From Verrucomicrobiota bacterium (GTDB lineage Bacteria > Verrucomicrobiota > Verrucomicrobiia > Opitutales > Opitutaceae): a stretch of DNA of 64,000 nucleotides. Of the stretch, positions 43,004 through 52,305 are shown in pieces. A program made the position numbers and the translations under genes. Numbering within the stretch: the stretch's first letter is position 1; each line of letters starts with the position of its first letter. The stretch is from the NCBI GenBank assembly GCA_028293545.1, contig JAQGOP010000012.1, forward strand, positions 1 to 64,000. Direction: 5' to 3'. The notes under the pieces were generated by a model. The model ran no database searches and had not been told where the DNA came from. It saw only the letters and a list, made by a program, of their open reading frames with translations.

Positions 43004-45009
43004 CAGGAGTAGCTGCGCTTGATCTTCAGCGGTTCATAGAGGTCTGGCGACAACTCTTGGATGAAGCGGCTGGGCGTGAGCATCATCCCGCCGGGTCCTG
43101 CCCGGGAGGCGATTTTCGGATAACTGAGGTAGAGCTCGTTGCGTGCGCGTGTGACGGCGACATAGAAGAGCCGGCGTTCTTCCTCCACGTCGCCGGCTTC
43201 GATCGAACGCCGCCCCGGAAATTGCCCGTCGGCGAGGCCAATGAGGAACACGACGTCATACTCCAGGCCCTTTGCCTGGTGAACCGTCGTGAGCTTGATC
43301 GCGTCGGCATCGGGATCGACCTGGCGATCGCTCGTCTCGGAATTGAGCAGCATGATCTGAGCAAGAAAGTCCTGCATTTCCAGGAAGCGGCTCGCGAAGC
43401 CCACGAGCGCCTTCAATTCCTCCAGGCGATCGACGTAGTCGGCATACGCGCCCTTGAGGTAATCGCCGTACCAGCCGTCAATCGCGGTTTCGACGGCCTC
43501 GCTGGGTTTCCCGCTGCTCATCACCTCGGATACCTGCTTGAGCGAGTCGCAGAAATTCTGCCAGTCGTCGCGCGCGTCCTTCGCGACCTTGCTCTTCACA
43601 TCATCGCTCGGGAGGACATCGATAAAATTCTTCTGGAGCAGCCGCGCGTGGTCGACAGCGGCGTTGTAGATTTTCTGGGCGCCTTTTTCGCCGACCTTGG
43701 GCAGCAGCACGGCGACGCGCTGCCAGGCCAGGGTGTCGCCGGGATTGTAGACGAAGCGGAGCAGCGCCACGGCGTCGCGGATGTGCTGGCGTTCGAAAAA
43801 CTTCACGCCGCTCGTGATGTGATAGGGAATCCCGGCCCGCGACAAAGCCAGCTGGACTTCCAGCGCGAGGAAATGCGAGCGGTAGAGCACCGCGATCTCG
43901 TTCATCGAAACCCCATCGTCCTCCACCAGGGATCGCACGCGTTTGAGGATGAATTCGGCCTGCTCGCGGTCGTCCATCGCCTGGACGACATAGGGTTTCT
44001 GGGAATGGCCGCGCGCGGCGCGAAGCTCCTTGTCAAAATGGCGACCCTTCGGCTGCGCTTGGAGGACGCCGTTCGCGAGATTGAGGATTTCGGGCGTCGA
44101 ACGGTAGTTGGTTTCGATGCGGTGGATCACCGTCCCGGGGTGGCGATCCGGGAACGTCATGATGTTTTCAAAATCCGCCCCGCGCCACGAGTAGATGCAC
44201 TGCGCGTCGTCGCCCACGGCCATCACGCGGTGATGGGCGGACAGGCGATCGACGATCTGGGCCTGGATGGTGTTCGTATCTTGGTATTCGTCGACCATCA
44301 CGTGCCGAAACCGATGCGTAAAATAGTCCGCGACCTCCGGGACCTTGACCAGGAGGTCGAGCCACAGCTCGAGGAGGTCATCGTAGTCGACGACATTCTG
44401 CGTCCGTTTCCTGGCGCGATAGGCTTCGGCGAACGCCGGGAAGCGATGGCTGATTTCCTGGTACTGGGGGAAGCTCTCGGTGACGGTTTGCTCCAGCGAA
44501 AGCTGCGTATTGCGTGCGAGGGAGATGACGCTGAACAGCGGGCCGGGGCGCGGGTTGGTCTTGTTCTTGAAGAAGGTCTTGTCGTCGTGCTCCACGGTCT
44601 GCTTCAGCAGCGATTCCGATTCGTCGGCATCGAGGATCGTGAAATTGCGCGGCAGCCCGAGCGATTCGCCGAACATCCGGAGGGCGCGATGGCCCAGGGA
44701 GTGGAACGTTCCGCCCCAGAATCGCTGGGGCTCGATGCCCGTGAGGTCGTGCACACGGTGCAGCATTTCCTTCGCGGCCTTGTTGGTGAAGGTGAGCAGC
44801 AGGATTTCGCCGGGTTTCACGCCTTGGGAGAGCAGGTAGGCGACGCGAAAGGTGAGGGTGCGGGTTTTCCCCGAACCGGCTCCCGCCAAGACCAGCAAGG
44901 GGCCGGCCGGCGCGGTGACGGCGGCGAATTGCTCGTCGTTGAGCAGCGCGCGAAAATCGATCGGCGGAATGCCGTCGGGCGGCCGGGGAGCATCGAGTGA
45001 AACTTCCAT
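43000..45009 (-). CDS. UvrD/PcrA-family DNA helicase
   Basis: 669 residues from the ATG at 45009, or seven more from an upstream start at 45030. Superfamily 1A motifs in order: Walker A in LVLAGAGSGKTRTLTFRV, FTNKAAKEML, Walker B-type VDEYQDTNTIQ, GDDAQCIYSWRGAD, YRSTPEIL, LTTVHQAKGLEYDVVFLIG and the C-terminal YVAVTRARNELYLSYP. The size and motif set fit PcrA/UvrD/Rep, which unwind DNA 3' to 5' in repair and replication. It heads a two-gene transcript with the esterase. The 188-base gap upstream holds a stretch like the dispersed TTCGTT-type repeat but no gene. Confidence 0.93.
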   Translation of the reverse strand: MEVSLDAPRPPDGIPPIDFRALLNDEQFAAVTAPAGPLLVLAGAGSGKTRTLTFRVAYLLSQGVKPGEILLLTFTNKAAKEMLHRVHDLTGIEPQRFWGGTFHSLGHRALRMFGESLGLPRNFTILDADESESLLKQTVEHDDKTFFKNKTNPRPGPLFSVISLARNTQLSLEQTVTESFPQYQEISHRFPAFAEAYRARKRTQNVVDYDDLLELWLDLLVKVPEVADYFTHRFRHVMVDEYQDTNTIQAQIVDRLSAHHRVMAVGDDAQCIYSWRGADFENIMTFPDRHPGTVIHRIETNYRSTPEILNLANGVLQAQPKGRHFDKELRAARGHSQKPYVVQAMDDREQAEFILKRVRSLVEDDGVSMNEIAVLYRSHFLALEVQLALSRAGIPYHITSGVKFFERQHIRDAVALLRFVYNPGDTLAWQRVAVLLPKVGEKGAQKIYNAAVDHARLLQKNFIDVLPSDDVKSKVAKDARDDWQNFCDSLKQVSEVMSSGKPSEAVETAIDGWYGDYLKGAYADYVDRLEELKALVGFASRFLEMQDFLAQIMLLNSETSDRQVDPDADAIKLTTVHQAKGLEYDVVFLIGLADGQFPGRRSIEAGDVEEERRLFYVAVTRARNELYLSYPKIASRAGPGGMMLTPSRFIQELSPDLYEPLKIKRSYSW

Positions 45010-45218
45010 TCGTGAACCAAACTCACGCAAAGAGCCGAAGAGGCAAAGAAGAATTGAGGGACGTGGCTGCTAAATGGCTGGCGCCAAACCGTCGCGGAGT
45101 TGGCCACGGAAAAGTGCAGGTTTAGTGGTTGATCCCCCGAGGGATTTTGCTGGTGGAGCGAACTCCCTAATAAACTACCGACTCGCGCGTCGATCTGGGA
45201 ACGTTTCCAATCCTGATC

Positions 45219-46712
45219 ATGAAAAGCCTCCTGAGTTTTCTGCTGCTGTGCGCCGCCGCCTCCCTCGCTTCGGCGGAATCGGCCCTCACGATTTATAACC
45301 AGAATTTCGCGGTCGTGCGTGAGCGCGTGCCGCTCGACCTCCAGGCCGGGCTCAACACGGTGACCTGCTCCGGCGTGACTGTGCAGGCCGAGCCCGACTC
45401 GGTGGTGTTGCGCGACCCGACCGGCCGGGTCGCACTGCGAGTCCTCGAACAGAATTACCGGTCCGATACCGTTTCGCAGGGACTGCTGCTCTCGATCTAT
45501 GAGGGCAAGGTCATCAATTTCCTCACGCACGATCGGGAGGGCAAGGAGTCCATCGTCGCGGGCAAGGTCATTCGCAGCGGGTATCTCCCGAACCAGGTCG
45601 GGGTTCCGGGTTACCTGCGCCAGCAGGCGATGCAGGCGGGCGACAACCAGCCGATCATCGAGGTCAACGGGCAATTGCGCTTCAGCCTGCCGGGCGAGCC
45701 GATCTTTCCGTCGCTCACCGATGACAGCATCCTCAAGCCGCTCCTGGTTTGGCAGATCGAAACGACCGTCCCGGCAAAATTCGACGCCGAGCTTAGCTAC
45801 GTCACGGGCGGCATGCGTTGGGAGGCATCGTACAATCTGGTCGCGCCGGAAAAAGGCGACACCCTCGACATCATCGGTTGGGTGACGATCGACAATCAAA
45901 GCGGCAAGGCCTTCGAAAATGCGGTCGTCAAACTGATGGCCGGTGACGTGAACAAGCTGGCGCCGGCCGGGATGGCTGACAATGGCGCCGCGTACGGCGA
46001 AATGCGAAAAGCCCTCGTGGGTTCGCTTGGCCAGGTCACGGAAAAGGCCTTTGACGAACTTCATCTTTATTCCCTGCCGCGGCCAGTGACACTGCACGAC
46101 CGCGAGACGAAACAGGTGGAATTTATCCGCGTCACCGGCGTGAAAGCCCGGACCTTGTACGTCTACGACGGCGCGGCGATCGGGCCGCAGTTCCGGAATT
46201 GGAATGCCGAATCCATCCGCGGAAATCGCGATTATGGCACGCAGTCGAACCCGAAGGTGTCGGTCATGCGGGAATTCGAGAACAGCGAGAAAAACGGCCT
46301 CGGCCAGCCGTTGCCAAAAGGCCGCACCCGTTTCTACCGGCGCGACGATGCGGACGGGCGCCTGGAATTTACCGGCGAAAACTTGCTCGACCACACGCCG
46401 CGCAACGAAACGGTGCGCCTCTACACGGGCGACGCCTTCGACCTCGTGGGTGAGCGCAAGCGCACGGACTATGCGCTCAGCAACCGCAACGACGCGGCGG
46501 ACGAGACGTTTGAAATCCGCCTCCGCAACCGGAAGACGGAGCCCGTGGAAGTTCGCGTGGTGGAATCGCTGTACCGCTGGACAAATTGGGAAATCGTCGA
46601 GAAGTCACACGAGTTCACCAAAACCAATTCGCAGAAAATCGAGTTTCGGGTGAACGTCCCCGCTGACGGCGAGACGGTGGTGAAGTACAAAGTTCACTAC
46701 AACTGGCAGTGA
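45219..46712 (+). CDS. secreted DUF4139-domain protein
   Basis: 497 residues with a signal peptide (MKSLLSFLLLCAAASLASA). The DUF4139 pattern is clear: LTIYNQNFAVVRERVPLDL at the start, ETTVPAKFDAELSYVTGGMR with WEASYNLV, GWVTIDNQSGKAFENAVVKL, and a late immunoglobulin-like strand set ending in VVKYKVHYNW. Proteins of this group are secreted or periplasmic and of unknown function. The gene stands alone; a relative of the dispersed repeat lies just beyond its stop (46731-46747). Confidence 0.85.
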   Translation: MKSLLSFLLLCAAASLASAESALTIYNQNFAVVRERVPLDLQAGLNTVTCSGVTVQAEPDSVVLRDPTGRVALRVLEQNYRSDTVSQGLLLSIYEGKVINFLTHDREGKESIVAGKVIRSGYLPNQVGVPGYLRQQAMQAGDNQPIIEVNGQLRFSLPGEPIFPSLTDDSILKPLLVWQIETTVPAKFDAELSYVTGGMRWEASYNLVAPEKGDTLDIIGWVTIDNQSGKAFENAVVKLMAGDVNKLAPAGMADNGAAYGEMRKALVGSLGQVTEKAFDELHLYSLPRPVTLHDRETKQVEFIRVTGVKARTLYVYDGAAIGPQFRNWNAESIRGNRDYGTQSNPKVSVMREFENSEKNGLGQPLPKGRTRFYRRDDADGRLEFTGENLLDHTPRNETVRLYTGDAFDLVGERKRTDYALSNRNDAADETFEIRLRNRKTEPVEVRVVESLYRWTNWEIVEKSHEFTKTNSQKIEFRVNVPADGETVVKYKVHYNWQ

Positions 46713-46843
46713 GGCATGCCGGCGCTCAGCGCCTGTCTCCGACCCGCTTCGTCGCAAGTTTCAATCGCTGCGACGCAGGTTTGTGGGAGGATCCGAATGA
46801 GCCGGCGAAGACGTGGTGCTCCGCCGGTTCGACTCCGCTGGCG

Positions 46844-47968
46844 TTATAGCAGCACCAAGTCATTCCGGTGAATGACTTCAAGGCGCCTTCGCGACGGATA
46901 AAGTTCGGCGACCGCGTCGCCCTTTTTCCCCGCCAGCGAAGGAATTTCCTCGCTGCCAAAGGCGACTTTGCCGCGCGCGAAGGCGATGCCATCGGGGCCG
47001 GCGAGGTTGACGATATCGCCCGCCGCGAATTCACCGCGCGCACCGGTGACGCCCACCGCGAGCAGGCTCCGGCCTTGTTCGCGCAGCACGGGGACGGCAT
47101 TCGCGTTCACCAGCAGCGTTCCCGCGGGACGCTGGAAATAAGCGAGCCAGTGCTTTCTCGCCTCGAGGGGCAGGCCGCTGGGGACGAAAAACGTGCCGGG
47201 CCCGCGGCCGCAGAGGAGCTTGGCGATGATCTCGGGCTCGGCGCCGCTGGCGATGAACACGCCGCAGCCCGACTTCGTGGCGAGTTTCGCGGCGGCGATC
47301 TTGCTGATCATCCCGCCCGTAGCGGTTTCGCTGGTGGTGCCGCCGGCCATCGACTCGATTTCCGGCGTGATCCGCTCGACGACGGGCACGATGTTTCCGC
47401 TGCCCTTGAAATCGATCAGGCCGGGGGCCGTGGAAAGGATGATGAGGTATTGCGCGCCGGTGAGGCTCGCGACCATCGCGGACAGCGTGTCGTTGTCCCC
47501 GAATTTCAGCATCGCGTGGATTTCAGCGGCGCTGACGGTGTCGTTTTCATTGATGATCGGGATCGTGCCGTACCCGATCAGCTGGCGCAGGGTTTCCTGG
47601 ACGCTGAGGTAGCGCGACCGGATGCGAAGGTCGTCGTGCGTGAGGAGCACCTGGGCGACGGTCAGGCGGTGGGGGGCGAAACCCTCCTGCCAGGTCTGCA
47701 TCAGCAGCGATTGCCCGACTGCGGCGCATGCCTGTTTTTTTGAAATGTCCTTCGGCTTCTTTGCGAGGCGGAGGCGGCCCATGCCCAGGCCCACGGCGCC
47801 GGACGAAACGACGATGACCTCGGTGCCGCGGGCGCGGAGTGCGGCGATCTCGGAGCACACCGCGGCGATCCTCTCCGCATTCAATTCGCCGATGCCGGAA
47901 GTCAGCACGCCCGTGCCGAGTTTCACCACGACGCGTTTCGGCGTGGGATTATGGCCGGAGGATTTCAA
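46844..47968 (-). CDS. proB: glutamate 5-kinase with PUA domain
   Basis: 374 residues if the TTG at 47968 is the start. No ATG is available at the right place, and another TTG lies at 48034, near the frr stop. Family motifs: KRVVVKLGTGVLTSG, VIVVSSGAVGLGMGRL, IPIINENDTVS, FGDNDTLSAMVASL and SETATGGMISKIAAAKLA. The C-terminal 80 residues are the PUA domain, as in E. coli ProB (367 residues). It makes gamma-glutamyl phosphate, the first step to proline, and is usually feedback-inhibited by proline. proA is not adjacent. It follows frr by about 70 bases. Confidence 0.93.
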   Translation of the reverse strand: MKSSGHNPTPKRVVVKLGTGVLTSGIGELNAERIAAVCSEIAALRARGTEVIVVSSGAVGLGMGRLRLAKKPKDISKKQACAAVGQSLLMQTWQEGFAPHRLTVAQVLLTHDDLRIRSRYLSVQETLRQLIGYGTIPIINENDTVSAAEIHAMLKFGDNDTLSAMVASLTGAQYLIILSTAPGLIDFKGSGNIVPVVERITPEIESMAGGTTSETATGGMISKIAAAKLATKSGCGVFIASGAEPEIIAKLLCGRGPGTFFVPSGLPLEARKHWLAYFQRPAGTLLVNANAVPVLREQGRSLLAVGVTGARGEFAAGDIVNLAGPDGIAFARGKVAFGSEEIPSLAGKKGDAVAELYPSRRRLEVIHRNDLVLL

Positions 47969-48039
47969 GGGCGGGCCGCGGTGTTCCGCTTGGAAAATGG
48001 GGTGGGGCAGCGGCCGGCACAGGCCGGCGCGCAACAGGC

Positions 48040-48585
48040 TCAGACGGCGAGCAGGTCCTTCTCCTTGTGCGCCAGGTGATCGCCGATGTCCTTGATCGCC
48101 TTGTCGGTGGCCGTCTGCACGTCCTTCTCGAGCCGTTTCGAGTCGTCCTCGGGCAGCTTCGCCTTCTTCAAAACTTCCAGCGAATCACGGCGCACGTTGC
48201 GCACGTGCACGCGTCCTTCCTCCGCGATCCGGTGCGCGGTCTTGACGAATTCCTGGCGGCGCTCGCGACTCATTTCCGGAAGGGGAATGCGGATCAGTTT
48301 GCCGTCGACGATCGGATTGAAACCGAGGTTGGCCTCCTGGATGCCCTTGGCGATTGCCTTGGCGAGGGTGGCATCCCACGGCTGGATCTGGATCATGCGC
48401 GCGTCGGGGGTGCTGATCGCGGCGCACTCCTTGAGCCGCATCGTCGAGCCATAGGCTTCGACCAGGACGCCCTCGACCATCGCGGGCGTGGCCTTGCCGG
48501 TGTGGATCGCGCTGAACTCGTGCAGCGTGTAATCAACGGCCTTCTTCATCTTGGCGGTGGCGTCGGTCAGGATCGGGTGGGACAT
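48040..48585 (-). CDS. frr: ribosome recycling factor
   Basis: 181 residues, the normal length. RRF segments are KATPAMVEGVLVEAYGS, AISTPDARMIQIQPWD, GFNPIVDGKLIRIPLPEMSR and RRDSLEVLKKAKLPEDD. With EF-G it splits the post-termination ribosome. The start ATG at 48585 is preceded by an A-run (CAAAAAA) in place of a Shine-Dalgarno sequence. It lies 175 bases after pyrH on the same strand; that gap holds a copy of a 16-base repeat (48599-48614). Confidence 0.97.
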   Translation of the reverse strand: MSHPILTDATAKMKKAVDYTLHEFSAIHTGKATPAMVEGVLVEAYGSTMRLKECAAISTPDARMIQIQPWDATLAKAIAKGIQEANLGFNPIVDGKLIRIPLPEMSRERRQEFVKTAHRIAEEGRVHVRNVRRDSLEVLKKAKLPEDDSKRLEKDVQTATDKAIKDIGDHLAHKEKDLLAV

Positions 48586-48760
48586 TTTTTTGAATTTCGG
48601 ATTTCGGATTGCGGGTGGCGGATTGCCGGGACAACGCAGGCGGACACGGAGCGCGTAAACCGGTTCTGGGTTTTCGTATTTTTACCGGCGCTTATTATTT
48701 CGGCGAAACCTCGAGTTTCCTGCGAATTTCGGGGTTTGGCCTTCGGGCTTCTTGCCCTCG

Positions 48761-49501
48761 TCAGTTCTTGACGAGCGTCCCGATCTTTTCGCCGAGGACG
48801 GCGCGACGGATGGCATGTTCGTCGTTCAAGTTGAACACCAGGATCGGGACATTGTTGTCGAGGCAGAGGGAAAAAGCGGTCGAGTCCATCACGTTCAGGC
48901 GCTGCTTAAGGGCATCGATGAACGACAGTTCCTCGTACTTTACGGCGTCGGGGTATTTCTTCGGGTCCTTGTTATAGATGCCGTCCACCTTGGTCGCCTT
49001 CATGATAATGTCGGCGTGCATCTCGGAGGCGCGCAGCGCGGCGGTGGTGTCGGTGGAGAAATAGGGGTTGCCGGTGCCGGCGACGAAGATGACGACCCGG
49101 GTTTTTTCCAGGTGGCGCATCGCGCGGCGCAGGATGAAGGGCTCGGCGATCTGGTTCATCGGGATGGCGCTCTGGACACGCGTGGTGACGCCCATTTTTT
49201 CGAGGCAGTCCATCAACGCGAGGCCGTTGATCACCGTCGCAAGCATGCCCATGTAATCGCCGGTGGTGCGGTCGACCCCCCGCTTTTCGCCGTTGAGTCC
49301 GCGGAAAATGTTGCCGCCGCCGATCACGATGCAGACCTGGACGCCCATTTCGTGGATTTCCTTCACCTGCAGGCCGATTTTTTCGAGCGTGGCGGCGTCA
49401 ATGGGGTCCCCGTTCGTGCCACCGCGGAGGACTTCCCCGCTAAGCTTGAGAACGATGCGCTTGTATTTAACCCGGGTTGCGGCGGGCTTGGAGGCGTGCA
49501 T
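48761..49501 (-). CDS. pyrH: UMP kinase
   Basis: 246 residues from the ATG at 49501; an upstream start would add 25 residues absent from the family. Motifs: [63 protein letters not shown]. It phosphorylates UMP to UDP and in many bacteria is a hexamer regulated by GTP and UTP. The order pyrH-frr is the common bacterial one, but rpsB and tsf, which usually precede it, are missing; a permease gene lies upstream instead. Confidence 0.96.
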   Translation of the reverse strand: MHASKPAATRVKYKRIVLKLSGEVLRGGTNGDPIDAATLEKIGLQVKEIHEMGVQVCIVIGGGNIFRGLNGEKRGVDRTTGDYMGMLATVINGLALMDCLEKMGVTTRVQSAIPMNQIAEPFILRRAMRHLEKTRVVIFVAGTGNPYFSTDTTAALRASEMHADIIMKATKVDGIYNKDPKKYPDAVKYEELSFIDALKQRLNVMDSTAFSLCLDNNVPILVFNLNDEHAIRRAVLGEKIGTLVKN

Positions 49502-49696
49502 GACGATGAGGAAACGGGACGGTAAAATCCACGTCAACCTTCGGTTATGAGGTCCCAGGTTTTTTAACCACGACAAGCGCAGGGTCTGCGAGAAGAGGTT
49601 CAGCTTCGCGCTGCCGATCGTGCCCTTGACGATTTGGGATTGGAATCCCTCGAAGCAGCGATCGTTTAGGGCACGAGCGATTCTGCCGACTGAAAC

Positions 49697-49780
49697 CTCT
49701 TCGTTATCTTCGTTGCCTTCGGTTCAAATCTTCCGGTTCGGGGCTCTCTCCCGGAGCAGGCGGGCCGCCTGCGCTACTTC
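49697..49780. repeat. second copy of the composite intergenic repeat
   Basis: CTCTTCGTTATCTTCGTTGC and the following CTTCGGTTCAAA (49697-49728) match the right arm of the element at 25640-25669. The block GGAGCAGGCGGGCCGCCTGC plus GCTACTTC at 49753-49780 is identical to 25690-25717. The order and spacing are nearly the same in both. The end of the block touches the stop codon of the permease gene. The remainder of the 277-base gap upstream of pyrH shows no gene. Confidence 0.85.
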
Positions 49781-52211
49781 AAAGGCTGCGCAGGCAATCG
49801 GCGGGCTTGATCCGCTGGAGGCGGAACAAGCTGGGAACGCACGCCAGGAACGAAACCACCAGGATGCCCGCGGCGACGCACCCGAACGTGATCGGGTCGC
49901 GCGGCTGGACGCCGTACAGCATGCTTTGCAGCGCGCGCATCGCGCCGGTGGCGGCCACCGCGCCGACCCCAACGCCGACCGCAGCCGTGAGGAGGTGTCC
50001 CCGGGCGAACCGGACCCAGAGCCGGAACGGCTCGATGCCGAGCGCGAGGCGAATGCCGAATTCCCGGTTGCGCTGCAGGATTTGCGCGACCGTGATGCTA
50101 TAGACCCCGACACCACAGAGCAGCACCGCCGCCAGGGCATAAATCGCGGTGAGGTTGGTCGTCAGCCGCACGAAGCCGAGCTGCATGTCGATCTGGTGTT
50201 TGATCGAATCGGGAAAATACGGGACCACCCGCGGATCCACCGACCAGACCGCATCCGTGATTTCCTTCGTCGACGGCAGTGCGGCCTGTCCACCGGCCAT
50301 CAGGAAAAGCGTGGCGGGCGTCCAGCCGCGGAACGGCAGCATGATCAGGTCGTTATTCGCCATCTGCGGATTCGCTGCCTGGAAATCGCGCACCACGCCT
50401 CGCACGACGGCGCGGATCGCGGGCTCTTTCGGCTCCATCCATGGCCAGCGGGTATAGAGCGCTTGGCCGATGGCGTCGCGGCCCGGCCAGAGGCGGGCGG
50501 CGAGCGAGGCATTGACGACGATCCAAGCGGGATCGTTCTGCTTGATCTCGGCGGGAAACGTGGAGCCGGCGACGAACGGCACGCCCAGCGCATCGAATAC
50601 GCCCTCGGAGGCTTCCGATGTCACGGCCAAGCCGTCTTCGCGTCCCGCCAGCAGGGTGGCGGGATCGATGGCGTAACGCGTGCGTGCGGGCACCGGGTAA
50701 CCCGGCGGGCTGTCGATGATCGCCACGCCGCGCATGCCGGACAGGCGCGAAACCGCGGCGACGACCTTCCTGAATACCACGAGGCGTTCCGGCTGCGTGG
50801 GAAAGTCGGTCTTCGGCATGTTGAGCTTTCCCAGGAAAACCTTCGAAGCGTCGTATCCCCAGCGCTCTTCGCCCAGCTGACGGTTCGACTGCATCAGGAG
50901 TCCCGCCGCGATCCCGAGGATCGTGAGCAGCGCGAGTTGCCCAATCAGCAGGGAGCGGCGCCACAATCCGCGACCCGTGCCGCGGCTTGTGCCGGCGCCG
51001 TCACGAATCACTTTTTCCGGGTTCGCCATGAACAGGTAGCTGGCCGGGACGAGGATCGCGACGCCGGCGGAGAGCACGGCGAGCCCTGCGGCCATCGCGA
51101 CGTGGTGCCAGCCAAAATCGAAATGCAGCCAGTACGGCGCGAGCATCAGCACGAAGGACTGGTGCACAAACGGCGCGGCCACGACGAGGACAGCGAGCCC
51201 GATCACGGCCGCGAACGCGGCGAGGATGAGCACCTGGAAACAGAGCCCGCGAATCGCCGCCGAACGCGGGAGGCCGAGCGCGAGCGATGCCGCCAATTCG
51301 GCGGTGCGGCCGAAGAAATCGATCATCACGAGGTTCGCGGCGTTCGCGCAGCTCACCAGGACGAACACCAGCGAAAGCGCCATGAGCACGAGCGCACTCG
51401 CGCGCATGTCCGAGTTGAGGTAATACTCGCGCGCGGGGATGATCACGGGACGGAGGTTGTATTTCGCCGCGTTCGTGGCCGGGCCGCGATGGGCCATGAT
51501 CAGGCGCAGGTCCTCGGTCGCGCGCGCGATCGAGGTGCCCGGCTTGAGCCGCACCAAGCCGTCCAGCGTGTTGTCGTCGGGCTGGCCGGAATTCCACACA
51601 TCGAACCCGAGCGGGAGCCAGACGTCCTGGCTGTTGGGAAACCGAAACGACGCCGGCATCACGCCGACGACGGTCGCGCCGTAGCCATCCACGCGCAGCG
51701 TGCGCCCGATGATGCCGGGATCGCCGGCGAAATTACGCTCCCACACCTGCTGGCTCAGGATGATCACGGGCGGGCAGCGAAACTTGTCCTCCTCCGCGGT
51801 GAACATGCGCCCGAGCAGTGGTTGCGCGCCCAGCATCCGCATCGCATCCGATGACAACAGGGCGCCGAGGTACCGGCGCGCGGAATCCTTGGTCGCGATG
51901 AAAACCGACCGATAAATCGAGATCGGCGCCATGTCGCTGAACACTGTTTGGCTCTCGCGCCAGATCCTCAGGTCCTCGTGCGTGAGCATGACGGGCTTCG
52001 CGCCGGGCGTGTTCGCGATGAGGTTCACGATGGCGAGGTTTCCCGCCGGGTCGAATTCCGGCTGGCGCACGAACATCGTGTGGAAAATCGACCAGCTGAG
52101 CAGCGACAGTGCGATCGAGATCGTGAACGTCACCAGCATCAGGCCCGACTGCGTTTTGCGCCGCCACAACCGCCGCAGCGCGAGCACGAATTCGTAGGTG
52201 AGGAGGTTCAT
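49779..52211 (-). CDS. large MacB/FtsX-type permease (ADOP family)
   Basis: 810 residues. The N-terminal helix (LMLVTFTISIALSLLSWSIF) is followed by a large periplasmic MacB-like domain, a first FtsX block (residues about 270-420, with SCANAANLVMIDFFGRTAEL), a second periplasmic domain and a second FtsX block (AVLLCGVGVYSITVAQILQR onward), ending in RLQRIKPADCLRSL. This is the duplicated-permease layout called ADOP in Acidobacteria and relatives. No ATPase gene is adjacent, hence 'orphan'. A role in export or cell-envelope stress is assumed for MacB relatives but not known here. It is 94 bases downstream of its broken paralogue. Confidence 0.9.
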   Translation of the reverse strand: MNLLTYEFVLALRRLWRRKTQSGLMLVTFTISIALSLLSWSIFHTMFVRQPEFDPAGNLAIVNLIANTPGAKPVMLTHEDLRIWRESQTVFSDMAPISIYRSVFIATKDSARRYLGALLSSDAMRMLGAQPLLGRMFTAEEDKFRCPPVIILSQQVWERNFAGDPGIIGRTLRVDGYGATVVGVMPASFRFPNSQDVWLPLGFDVWNSGQPDDNTLDGLVRLKPGTSIARATEDLRLIMAHRGPATNAAKYNLRPVIIPAREYYLNSDMRASALVLMALSLVFVLVSCANAANLVMIDFFGRTAELAASLALGLPRSAAIRGLCFQVLILAAFAAVIGLAVLVVAAPFVHQSFVLMLAPYWLHFDFGWHHVAMAAGLAVLSAGVAILVPASYLFMANPEKVIRDGAGTSRGTGRGLWRRSLLIGQLALLTILGIAAGLLMQSNRQLGEERWGYDASKVFLGKLNMPKTDFPTQPERLVVFRKVVAAVSRLSGMRGVAIIDSPPGYPVPARTRYAIDPATLLAGREDGLAVTSEASEGVFDALGVPFVAGSTFPAEIKQNDPAWIVVNASLAARLWPGRDAIGQALYTRWPWMEPKEPAIRAVVRGVVRDFQAANPQMANNDLIMLPFRGWTPATLFLMAGGQAALPSTKEITDAVWSVDPRVVPYFPDSIKHQIDMQLGFVRLTTNLTAIYALAAVLLCGVGVYSITVAQILQRNREFGIRLALGIEPFRLWVRFARGHLLTAAVGVGVGAVAATGAMRALQSMLYGVQPRDPITFGCVAAGILVVSFLACVPSLFRLQRIKPADCLRSL

Positions 52212-52305
52212 GATTGGCGGCTGGAGTGGGGAAGGGAGGGAGGGACAAGCCCGGTCTTTTTCTTACGGCACATCCGCGCCCGTCCGCGGAATTTTTTCCC
52301 CCGCT

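Noticed and set aside
46821..46840. tRNA T-arm-like sequence GGTTCGACTCC
   Set aside because: The flanks do not pair as a T-stem and no anticodon or acceptor stem can be built around it.
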